This document shows positions 11,775 to 21,600 of a DNA stretch of 64,000 bases, piece after piece (the first letter of the stretch is position 1; the number at the start of each line of letters is the position of its first letter). The notes beneath the pieces were generated by a model. It had not been told where the DNA came from and did no database searches. It saw only the letters and a list, made by a program, of their open reading frames with translations. Both the position numbers and the translations under genes were made by a program. The DNA is from Stomorhina lunata. Taxonomy: Eukaryota > Arthropoda > Insecta > Diptera > Rhiniidae. The stretch spans positions 38,857,492 to 38,921,491 of the forward strand of contig OW121740.1 of assembly GCA_933228675.1 (NCBI GenBank). The letters are read 5' to 3'.

Positions 11775-11779
<5 letters not shown>
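10303..11779 (-). mobile_element. Tc1-like (DD34E) DNA transposon with short TIRs
   Basis: The left TIR CAGTGGTGGTCACGTATTTA at 10303 matches the complement of the right end at about 11755-11779 with very few differences over about 25 bp. It is flanked by TA on both sides in a TATATA tract. The 1,477-bp length, TA target and short TIRs fit Tc1-like elements, some of which (for example Bari types) have TIRs of about 26 bp; that subgroup label is only a suggestion. The transposase lies on the - strand and fills the centre. Confidence 0.9.
10570..11632 (-). pseudogene. Tc1-like transposase (DD34E) with three in-frame stops
   Basis: The same - strand frame runs the whole length (about 350 codons), with stops only at TAG 11347-11349, TAG near 11179 and TAA near 10900; I see no frameshift. 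The N-terminal part shows an HTH/homeodomain-like region (GCPASEIASILNCSREMVYN) and a basic linker (GSRAPRPRKTITKENY). The catalytic core has WSDESKF (Asp 1), HDNDPKHT (Asp 2) and SPDLNPIENLW (Glu), with 34 residues between Asp 2 and Glu by my count. It ends NKGYPTKY. No clear ATG opens the frame after the upstream stop near 11632. All three catalytic residues are present, so decay appears to be mainly by point mutation. It would cut and paste its element at TA sites if intact. Confidence 0.9.
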
Positions 11780-11814
<35 letters not shown>

Positions 11815-12189
11815 CGTCTCCTTTTTTATATCTACAATCAAAAAGATTCGGAGCTACAAGCAGCATATTAAGATTATGTATTAAGATTATGTATGTCGTA
11901 TTACTATCAACTTCTTTATCCTAACTAAATATTAAGCTAAACGAAAAGTATTTAACAACTTTTTAATGTAAAACCATACCCGGTTACGATAACGAATTTT
12001 TTTCAAAGTAAATAAATACACACTTTTGAATGTTGAACTATAAAGCTAATGCAACCGAAATTATTCCAAATATTTTACTAACTGGCGTAACAACTTTTTT
12101 CCAATTTGGTCCACGTTTTGAATTAGCTGCACCCTCTTAGATATATAAGAGATATTTCCAAATTTAACACAACTTGATGGTGGGTATAT

Positions 12190-13262
12190 AAGACCAGAAT
12201 CACTTGAAAAAAATTAATTTTCAAAAAAGCGGCGGTTTTACCTCACAACTCAGCTAGCCACTGGTTATTGAGTATTAGGCTATGTAATACTTCTCTAACT
12301 AACGCATTTGTCGTTCGGAGCCGGAGTTAAAATGTAGGTCCCTTTCAATGAGTCTAAAATAGAATCGGATGCAGCTCATTGTCTGAGAGAAGTTCCAATC
12401 AGCGTTACCGCTGACAAATTTGAAAAAGTCGCAAAAAACGTCGCTTTTAAAAAAAAAGTCGCACAAAAAGTCGCGCTCAACAAAAAAAAGTCGCACATTT
12501 TTTTTATAACATTTTTTCTTAAACAATTTTATGAAGATTTTAAAAATCTTGCAAAAAAGTTTATATTACTTTTAATGGTTTTAGATAACAAACTGAGACC
12601 AAATCATATAAAAGGTATGAAAAAGATGTCATTTATAACCGATTTGCTTTAAAAGTTTGCCAAAAATACCTTTATAAGCTGAGACCGCAAAGGCTTTATC
12701 TAAAAACATTTTACTGAAGCACATCGCGAATTGAGCTCAAAATTGGTCAGGAATGGTGTTAAAAACTTTCTGCATCTTCGAAGAGCATGAGGGTTGTTAG
12801 GAAACTTCATCATCTTCTGACTCTGAACTTAATTGTATTTTAGTTTCATTAATACTCTTTCTTTTTGCTCGAACTATAAATGTAAAATATTAATGAAATA
12901 ATGACAAACGAACAAAACCAATATTTTTGTACGTAACTATGCGGGAGTTGTCGAGATATCGGCTCTGCCGCCAAAATTTATTTGTTTTAGTTTTTTATTG
13001 TACAAAAAGATTTTTCAAAGTGATGGTATTTATACTTAAGTTAAAATCATTTAAGGGAATTTTAGTTGAGATATTGAATATGGGCTAAAAATAAAAATTT
13101 TAAATAATTTTGTAAAAAGGTGTCAAAAGTCGCACACAATTCAAAAAAGTAGCAAAAAAGGGCCATGGAAGAAAAGTCGCAGGTTGCGTCGCAGGCCACC
13201 TGAAAAATTTCGACTTTAGTCGCACAACGGTAACGCTGGTTCCAATTGGAATGTTGTCGGGA
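12190..13262 (+). mobile_element. tRNA-derived SINE, copy 2 (5'-truncated, split by a hAT-type MITE)
   Basis: It has the SINE body blocks CTAGCCACTGGTTATTGAGT, AGGTCCCTTTCAATGAGTC and GCAGCTCATTGTCTGAGAGA up to 12399. It then resumes at 13239 with GTTCCAATTGGAATGTTGTC and ends near 13262. The tRNA-like head is absent, so transcription signals are lost. It abuts the right end of family A copy 2. Confidence 0.8.
12400..13238. mobile_element. Non-autonomous hAT-type element (MITE-like, 839 bp)
   Basis: The terminal inverted repeats CAGCGTTACCG are exact at both ends and extend imperfectly for a few more bases. The flanking 8-bp direct repeat GTTCCAAT (12392-12399 and 13239-13246) is a target-site duplication, confirmed because the SINE reads through once it is removed. 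Eight-bp duplications and CAG-starting termini are diagnostic of hAT elements. GTCGC motifs recur near both ends (about five in 12425-12500 and four in 13125-13225), typical of subterminal transposase-binding repeats. I see no usable transposase frame inside. Confidence 0.9.
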
Positions 13263-13269
13263 AATTAAA

Positions 13270-14515
13270 TATATATATATATCTATAAGTCGTTAAATGC
13301 TTTTCGTTTAGCTTAATATTTACTTAGGATAAACATGCTGATAGTAATACGACAGGTCCATACATTTTGTTAGGAGTTCCTAGTGCATCTACCGTATATA
13401 AAATTTTAGCCAAATGTTTACCGATTGTAACAAAATTTTACACACTGGCTGGTTTTTATATACAGCTTATTCTTGCAAAATTTTGTGGCCATAGCTGTTT
13501 CATAGTTTCCAATTTATTAGCTTTTAACTGGCCTTTGCTACATTTTTGTTTGGTTTCTGGGAGTGTTTTTTATATGAAAGCTATAGTCAAATATGGACCG
13601 ATTCCTCTAAAATTTGATATACTGACCAATATTTGCATAAAACTTCTCTATTCTAAATTTAGTCGTCATAGCTATTACAATTGTATTTAATTTATCAGCA
13701 ATCATGTGTTTCCCGGATCGGGGTTATATGGGAGCTCTAACTAAATGTGAACCGATTTCGTCCATTTTCAGTACACAACTTCTGTTACATATCAAAAATA
13801 CTTTTGTACAATTTTGTCTCTCTAGCTCTTGTTGTTAAGGAGCTATCGTGCTTTTATCTGAGGGACAGACGGACATAAACCCCCTTTTCTTTTTGTATTT
13901 TTGTGTTTCCGTAAGTTTTTTATATGGGAGCTTTGGTCAAATGGTGACCGATTGTGACAAAATTTTGCACACTATCTGGTATTCACATAAGACTTTCTTG
14001 TGCTAAATAGTGGCGAAAGCTATTACAGTTTATCATTTATTGGCATTTAAGTGTATTTTAGGTACAATTTAGGCTGTTTCCGTAAGTTTTTTGTATGGGG
14101 GCTATGGCTAAATGTGAACCGATTTTGATGAAATTTTATATGTTGCCTAGGGCTTATGTAAAACTTCTATATACCAAATTGTATATAGCTATTATAGTTT
14201 GTTATTTATTAGCAAATAAGCGATTAGCTTAGGCGAGGTTATAGGAGAGCTATGGTCAAATGTAAACCGATTTTGCCCGATTTCAGTACCAAAATTTTCC
14301 AAGAAATGAAGAATATTTATGCCAAATTTCAGTGAGCTATATTCTTTCGTTAAAGTTTTATCGTGCCGACAACAGACAGACGGACAGGCAAAGACAATCG
14401 TCTTGGAATTTCATAAGGATTCAGAATATACTTAAATTTTGGGTTTTGAGCCAATATTAAGGAAATTACAAACAGAATGACAATCTCAATATAACTTTTT
14501 GATAGTGGGTATAAA
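13270..14515 (-). repeat. Interspersed repeat family A, copy 3 (hairpin end truncated)
   Basis: It is inverted relative to copies 1 and 2 and ends with the complement of the terminus (TTTTTGATAGTGGGTATA) at about 14513. The opening, GCTTTTCGTTTAGCTTAATA and then AATACGACAGGTCCATAC, matches copy 4 from 52340 onward, so the hairpin terminus is missing. Internal units with 'gctatggtcaaatg' phrases and a short ACAGACGGACAGG tract are visible. Confidence 0.8.
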
Positions 14516-14974
14516 AATAAAGCAAACAAACAATTTTTTTTACCACTGTACGATTTGAGTTGGAAATCCCCATATATTGGCTTTGGTCTGCTATTTCTTG
14601 ATTTTCGTTATAAACTTATTCTCACATGAGAATCTTAATATTAATTCCACTTTTCAATGTCAAGAGTTCCTGTTGAATAACATAAATAATTCTTTTTATT
14701 TTAGAAGACGAATAATAATAATTTGTTCTTGCTTTCGATGTAAGTTTGACAACCTTAAGAGCTTAAAATTTGTTAACTTATAACAACATAAAAAACTTAC
14801 TTACCTTTTTTGAAAGTTAGAGTTTTGATGATCCGTAAGAAGCATAACTTTGATTCCTTTATCATATTCTAAAAGAAACCACAAACTATTCCTATCGGTA
14901 TTGCTTTAACATTATTTGATATGCGAGTATGTTGCCTTAAAACATTCGAAATTGTCTTCATTTTTCTTTATTGA
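14516..14974. other. AT-rich non-coding stretch
   Basis: Unique-looking sequence between two repeats; no gene or recognised element seen. Confidence 0.5.
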
Positions 14975-15840
14975 TTTCATTTTAGTTCTCATGTCTGTTA
15001 AGGGATAAATAAAATATTTTTAATAAAACAATATAACCATTCTTAAAAATAACTATTTTTATTAATTTTGATCGAAATTCGCCACTAAATTTATAATATT
15101 TCGTATTTTTGCCACTAAAATCCAAATTTTGACCTTTGACCCCGATGAAAAAAGGGTTAAGCTTATCCAATACTAAAGAAAGTTCTAATGGACATTTCTC
15201 AATGACTAGGCAATAAAATTCAGTATTAGCTTTATCAAAAGAAAACTTAAATAAAATTTACTATGCATCTACTTAAATAATGTCCAAAAATTTACTTTTT
15301 CGCGAAATTTTACGATTTCAAGTCGCAGGTACGGCGAAACCATATGACATATCAAACTTTTTATTACCACATCTATCTATTTTAACATGACGATCAAAAA
15401 TGTTGAAATTTTTAATATTTTTTTTTAACAAAATTTTCTACAACTTAAAAAGTGAGTTTTGAAACGGTCCTTAAAAAAAGTTCCATTTTCCAGTATAAAA
15501 AACTATGTAAATTTAATTATATTAATAAATTTAAACTACTTAGTACTTATTGGTCTTTAGATGATAAGGAAAGTCTTACTTTGTAATTTCTGTACTCTAA
15601 AAATAACCTTTTTGCTGCATATCCTTAGGCCTGTTGAAAAGGACACGAATTTTCTGAGGCAAATTGTAATAACTTAAAACCTACTGCATGGATTTTTAGT
15701 TTTTATAACTCCAATCAGAGCTGATTAAGTTGTCTTCTACATCCAATTATTAATTTTGCCAAAAACATATCTTGATTGGTTGAAATTTATCAAAAACCGA
15801 CAAAAGTCCCATTTTTCCCCATATAAATGGGTTCTAGAAC
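14975..15840 (+). repeat. Interspersed repeat family D, copy 1
   Basis: It is recognised by comparison with 51510-52058 plus 53900-54215. Shared landmarks, in order, are TTTTAGT-CATGTCTGTT, AAATTTTGACCTTTGACC, CGCGAAATTTTACGATTTCA, TTAGTACTT and CATGGATTTTTA. Length is about 866 bp against about 865-880 bp for the other copy after removing its insertion. Divergence is substantial. No terminal structure or coding sequence was identified, so the class is unknown. Confidence 0.65.
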
Positions 15841-16027
15841 TAAATGTCCTGTGCGTCACCTCAGGACATTGACCTAGGAAGACAGCATTATTTTTCTGAG
15901 CTTCTTAAGACATAGACCATCGATTTTTAACCCAGGCGTATCGAATTTCAATAAAAGTTGTTTTTTGCTCCACCTCTTTTCCTATCTTCTTCATAAATAA
16001 TCACTAAATCCGTCGATTTTTCATAGT

Positions 16028-16847
16028 TTAACCTTCATCTGCTCTTTGCGTAGAAAACTACGCAAACGCTACACAATTTCTTTATTATTTTTGGAAGTGA
16101 TAACTTTAAGTTAACAAAATTTATTGACTTTGTAAGTAACATGATTTTGAATAATTTAAGGCATTTTTTACTCCGAAATTTTCTTTTTTATGGATTGGAT
16201 CAAAAAAGTTACGTTGTCTACCCCTGCGTAGTTTTCTACGCATATGGGAAAAATATACGTTTATGGTGGAAATTTTTGATGTCATGGTTCTTTTTTTGTC
16301 AATCATTGTGATTTTAACACATGGAAAAGTTCTTTTTGATTATTGTTTTTACACCATTTACAAGAAAAACTAAAAAGAAGATGAAGAAGAATTAGTGCCA
16401 GAATTTTCATAATCTAGTAAAGTAATTCATCTGTTAGTTATATAAAAGGTGCTTGCTTCCTTTTTACCCTTCAAACCTTCAAAATATTAGATTTACAACT
16501 TTACTTCTGTCGATTTTTTCAGAATTTCGAGGCTTTATTATAGGGTGCTGTCCATCGCTGACCACTGCTAATTCCCACCTTTCGGTCAGCGTACTATTGA
16601 GTATAAGCTTATGCTAACAAGATCAGTACCAACGTATTGTTTTCAACTAAGTTCATGACAATAGGTAATTGTTTTTCCTCATATAGTCTTTCTAGGAGGA
16701 AAGCTAATTTAAGACCTCGAAATGCAAAAAAGTGTTTCCTCCCAAAGTTTTTCAAATTTGTACCAAAAACTATAAATAATATTGCATGCGTAGAAAACTA
16801 CGCGAAGGTAGACAACGTGATTTTTTTTAGGAGCAGATGAAGGTTAA
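16028..16847 (+). mobile_element. piggyBac-type element remnant with TTAA ends
   Basis: TTAA at 16028-16031 and 16844-16847 bracket exact inverted termini CCTTCATCTGCTC / GAGCAGATGAAGG. TTAA targeting is the signature of piggyBac elements. Just inside both ends, and once more at about 16224-16240, sits a palindrome related to GCGTAGAAAACTACGC. On the + strand at 16637-16840, residues such as NCFSSYSL and RKANLRPRNAKK faintly recall the 'DNFFTSxxLL...RATGTIRxNR' region of piggyBac transposases. This is suggestive, not proof. The 812-bp interior cannot encode a full transposase of about 600 residues. Confidence 0.75.
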
Positions 16848-17735
16848 GTTATGTACGTAATACTTATTATAATTATGTCAATATCAGATACCAAACAATG
16901 TACTTATTGTTATCCGAAAATATAATCTTATAAAATTGTTTGTTATCCAAAAGTTCTTCAAGTTTTGATTTCATATTTATTATATTTTTTGTTCAATTTC
17001 ATTTAAAAGGCAGCCTTTTGTAATATCTGAACAGATAGAGTCATTTATATCTTAATATATTTGATCAAGTCATGCAACGATAATAATTTTTTGCCAACAC
17101 CAATATTTAGTTTTAAAGTATTAAATTGTTGTATTTTATTTCATATACATATATGTTTTAAACAATTTCTGTTTTCTACATAACAAGTTCGAGGCCCACC
17201 CGGGTAATAGTATCAGAATTGGTAAAGTAACGACTTGGGAATTTCGAACCGAAATCAGACTTAGAATTAGTATAAATTAATTTATTTAAAGCATTAAAAC
17301 CTTATACCCTAAAGGAAATGATATAAAATCCCTTAAACCACAATAAATAAAAATAAGTTTAAAACAAAAGAAAATAAATTTCCCTCGGATACATAAATAC
17401 AATAAACAACAACCTTGATAATTTTTATCATATTTGTAAGTTTTTTTTTTATATATAAATCCAATTAATTTCCCAAAGAAACCCACATTGTAACCCACAA
17501 AAACGACAGACACACACACACACACCGACACACGCTTAGATTTATTTCCTTCCTTCCGTTAAAATGTATAGAAAAGAAAATTTGTAATATTAGATTTTTT
17601 TGTTTTTGTTGTTACAAATATTTTCAGTAACTTTTGCTATAAAGCAATTTAATCTACTAGAGAGCGAAATGAAAGGATAAAGCAGAAGGAACCAAGAAAT
17701 AACAACAATAACAACAAAAATAAAATAAAGATTAA
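16848..17735. other. Non-coding stretch with CA microsatellite
   Basis: AT-rich; an ACACAC tract lies at about 17510-17525. No gene or recognised repeat. Confidence 0.5.
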
Positions 17736-17747
17736 TTACAAACTAAC

Positions 17748-17957
17748 CTCACGTAACTTTGGCACTCTTGTTGCTTGAATTGAGGACAAAGTCAGCCGCA
17801 CACGTTCATTACAATCCCTTTTCTTACCATTTATATTTTTTTTGCTTTCCTCATCATGTTTTCGAGAAGTGAAAAAATGGGGAAAAAATCCTATAGATAT
17901 GACGTGGTAGTAATGGTTGCCGCTGTTCCTGCTGCTGCTGGTGATGGTGGTTAACAT
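17748..17957 (-). CDS. Possible short coding exon, unknown product (tentative)
   Basis: An ATG at 17957 in the context GGAAAATGTT opens about 70 codons with a Ser/Asn-rich start (MLTTITSSSRNSGNHYYH) and then a basic stretch (KKNINGKKRDCNERVRL). Near the end, CGTGAG followed by GTTAGT resembles a splice donor, so the frame could stop being exonic at about 17748. The open frame itself ends at a stop at 17736-17738. Codon content is less AT-rich than its surroundings. I recognise no domain, and it may be chance. Transcript data would decide. Confidence 0.15.
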
Positions 17958-18690
17958 TTTCCTACATTGTCTCCGATTACATTATTTAAGTATGAATTTT
18001 TTAACAATTTTATTTTTTTGCTATTAGTTACCACGTCTAATCGCCCTCACTTGCTGGTAAGATAAAAAGTTAAAGCATGCCAGCAGTATTACTTTTTTTC
18101 GCTATATTTTACATTTTATACTGCTGGCGGTTGTAATAAGTAAATCCTGACAGTTTAAGGTAAAATTGAGAGAACACTCAAAATATTAAAACCTTCATAT
18201 TAACTCAAGTTTTATAAAATCTTGATTGATAATTTAGATAATTTTTTCTTAAACTTATACATATTTTTAAAATTCAAGTATCAAGATAATGTCTAATTTT
18301 TCTAATTCTCACTCCCTTTACAAAGTGTCCATTTAATTTTTTAGCTTACTGTGTTATGCGAACGTACAAATTCTGACGAGTCATTAAATTTTCTTTAAAT
18401 TGTATATTGTTTCTTTATTACTTTCTGCTTTAAAAGGGGGAATTATAAAAATAAGTAGGTACATAGTTCTCCCTTTTTAATGAAACATTGTTTGCAGTTA
18501 ATTGTTGGCTGTTACCAACATTGAAAGTCTTACTTCCGAAGTTAATACTAGACAGTGGTTTGAGGCTTTGATAAATTATTCACAAAATAAAATTATGGTT
18601 TCCGACTAACAAGCAACTATTACCTGTTAGTCGAAAAAGAATGTGCCTAAGTATAAGACTGTAAGCTAAGTATGAGTTCCTATAAATATA
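17958..18690. other. Non-coding unique stretch
   Basis: AT-rich sequence with no recognised element, leading into the large minisatellite. Confidence 0.5.
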
Positions 18691-21600
18691 GGAAATTTTT
18701 GAAAAATTTGCTATAAAAATAAGAATTTTTTGAAAAACTTCCTATAAAAATAAGAAATTTTTGAAATATTTCCTATTAAAATTAGAAATTTTTGAAAAAT
18801 TTCCTAAAAGTTAAGAAATTTTTAAAAAATTTTTTATACAAATAAGAAATTTTTGAGAAATTTCCTTCATAAATTTTTTTATAAAAATATTAAATTTTTA
18901 AAAAATTTCCTATGCAAATATGAAAATTTTGAAAAATTTTCTATGAAAATAGAAATTTATGAAAAATTTCCTATAAAAATATTACTTTTATAAAAATAAT
19001 AAACTTTGAACAAATTTCTTATAAAAATAATAAATTTTTAAAAATTCTTAAAAAAATAAGAAATTTTTTAATTTTTGATAAAAATTAAAAATTTTTGAAA
19101 ATTTTCATATAAAAATAAGAAATTTCTGATAATTTTCTCACAAAAATCAACATTTTTTGAAAATTTTCTTAAAAAAATAAGAAATTTAAAAAATTTTTTT
19201 TTTTAAATATGATTTTTTTTAAATTTCCTGTAAAATATGAAATTTTTAAAGAATTCCTATAAAAAGAATACAATTTCAAAAACATTCCTATAAAAATTAA
19301 ACTTTTTTTTTAAATTTCCCTTAAAAATGAGAAACTTTTAAAAAATTTCCTATAAAAATATAAAAGTTTTTGAAAAATTTTCTATAAAAATAAGAAAATA
19401 TTTCCTATAAAAATAAAAAATACTTGAAAAAATTAATATAAAAATAAGAAATATTTCCTATAAAAAATAGGAAATATTTGAAAAAATTTCCTAAAAAAAT
19501 TAGAAATTTCCTAGAAAAATAAAAAGTTTTTTAAAAATTTTACAGAAAAATAGGAAATTTTTAAAAAATTTATTACAAAAGAAAACTTTTAAAAATTTTT
19601 AAGCAAAAAAGAAAATTTTGAAAAATTTCTGAGAAAAATAGTACATTTTTTAAAAATTTCCTATAAAAATAGGAATTTTTTTATAGGAACTTTTTAAAAA
19701 ACTTCTTATTTTTATAGTTTTTGAAAACATACTACTTATTTTTATAGGAAAATTTTCAAAAATTTCATATTCTAAATTTCATTTCCTATAAAAATAGGAA
19801 ATTTTTGAATAATTTCCTATAAAAATAGGAAATTTTCCTATAAAAAATAGGAAATTTTTGAAAAATTTCCTATAAAAATAGGAAATTTTTGAAAAATTTC
19901 CTATAAAAATAGGAAATTTTTGAAAAATTTCCTATAAAAATAGGAAATTTTTGAAAAATTTCCTATAAAAATAGGAAATTTTTGAAAAATTTCCTATAAA
20001 AATAGGAAATTTTTGAAAAATTTCCTATAAAAATAGGAAATTTTTGAAAAATTTCCTATAAAAATAGGAAATTTTTGAAAAATTTCCTATAAAAATAGGA
20101 AATTTTTGAAAAATTTCCTATAAAAATAGGAAATTTTTGAAAAATTTCCTATAAAAATAGGAAATTTTTGAAAAATTTCCTATAAAAATAGGAAATTTTT
20201 GAAAAATTTCCTATAAAAATAGGAAATTTTTGAAAAATTTCCTATAAAAATAGGAAATTTTTGAAAAATTTCCTATAAAAATAGGAAATTTTTGAAAAAT
20301 TTCCTATAAAAATAGGAAATTTTTGAAAAATTTCCTATAAAAATAGGAAATTTTTGAAAAATTTCCTATAAAAATAGGAAATTTTTGAAAGATTTCCTAT
20401 AAAAATAGGAAATTTTTGAAATATTTCCTATAAAAAATAGGAAATTTTTGAAATATTTTCTATAAAAAAATAGGAAATTTTTGAAATATTTCCTATAAAA
20501 AAATAGGAAATTTTTGAAAACTTTCCTATAAAAAAATAGGAAATTTTTGAAAAATTTCCTATAAAAAAAAAGGAAATTTTTGAAAAATTTCCTATAAAAA
20601 AATAGGAAATTTTTGAAAAATTTCCTATAAAAAAATAGGAAATTTTTGAAAAATTTCCTATAAAAATTTTTCAGGAAATTTTTGAAAAATTTCCTATAAA
20701 AAAAAGGACATTTTTGAAAAATTTCCTATAAAAAAATAGGAAATTTTTGAAAAATTTCCTATAAAAAAATAGGGAATTTTTGAAAAATTTCCTATAAAAA
20801 AATAGGAAATTTTTGAAAAATTACCTATAAAAAAATAGGAAATTTTTAAAAAAAATTTCCTATAAAAAAATAGGAAATTTTTGAAAAATTTCCTTAAAAA
20901 AAATAGGACATTTTTGAAAAATTTCCTATAAAAAAATAGGATATTTTTGAAAAATTTCCTATAAAAAAATAGGAAATTTTTGAAAAATTTCCCATAAAAA
21001 AATAGGAAATTTTTAAAAAATTTCCTATAAAAAAAATAGGACATTTTTGAAAAATTTCCTATAAAAAAATAGGATATTTTTGAAAAATTTCCTATAAAAA
21101 AATAGGAAATTTTTGAAAAATTTCCCATAAAAAAATAGGAAATTTTTAAAAAATTTCCTATAAAAATAGGAAATTTTTGAAAAATTTCCTATAAAAATAG
21201 GAAATTTTTGAAAAATTTCCTATAAAAATAGGAAATTTTTGAAAAATTTCCTATAAAAATAGGAAATTTTTGTAAAATTTCCTATAAAAATAGGAAATTT
21301 TTGAAAAATTTCCTATAAAAATAGGATATTTTTGAAAAATTTCCTATAAAAATAGGAAATTTTTGAAAAATTTCCTATAAAAATAGGAAATTTTTGAAAA
21401 ATTTTCTATAAAAATAGGAAATTTTTGAAAAATTTCCTATAAAAATAGGAAATTTTTGAAAAATTTCCTACAAAAATAGAAAACTTTTGAAAAATTTGCT
21501 ATAAAAATAGAAAATTTTTGAAAAATTTCCTATAAAAATAGGAAATTTTTGAAAAATTTCCTATAAAAATAGGAAATTTTTGAAAAATTTCCTATAAAAA

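Larger units (their letters stand above)
9192..12188 (+). repeat. Interspersed repeat family A, copy 2, split by a Tc1-like element
   Basis: The left terminus is TATACCCACCATCAAAAAGA at 9192 and the right terminus is the complement TTGATGGTGGGTATA (12174-12188). Removing the insertion at 10303-11779 leaves about 1.5 kb, close to the full copy at 52059. Internal units repeat the 'accatagctcccatataaaa' phrase. The short hairpin that should follow the right terminus has been lost where SINE copy 2 abuts. Confidence 0.85.

Noticed and set aside
20694..21128. 145-codon open frame with an 11-residue repeat (IGNFSKISYFF)
   Set aside because: It arises because the local minisatellite units are 33 bp, a multiple of three. 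It is confined to those units and has no independent coding support.
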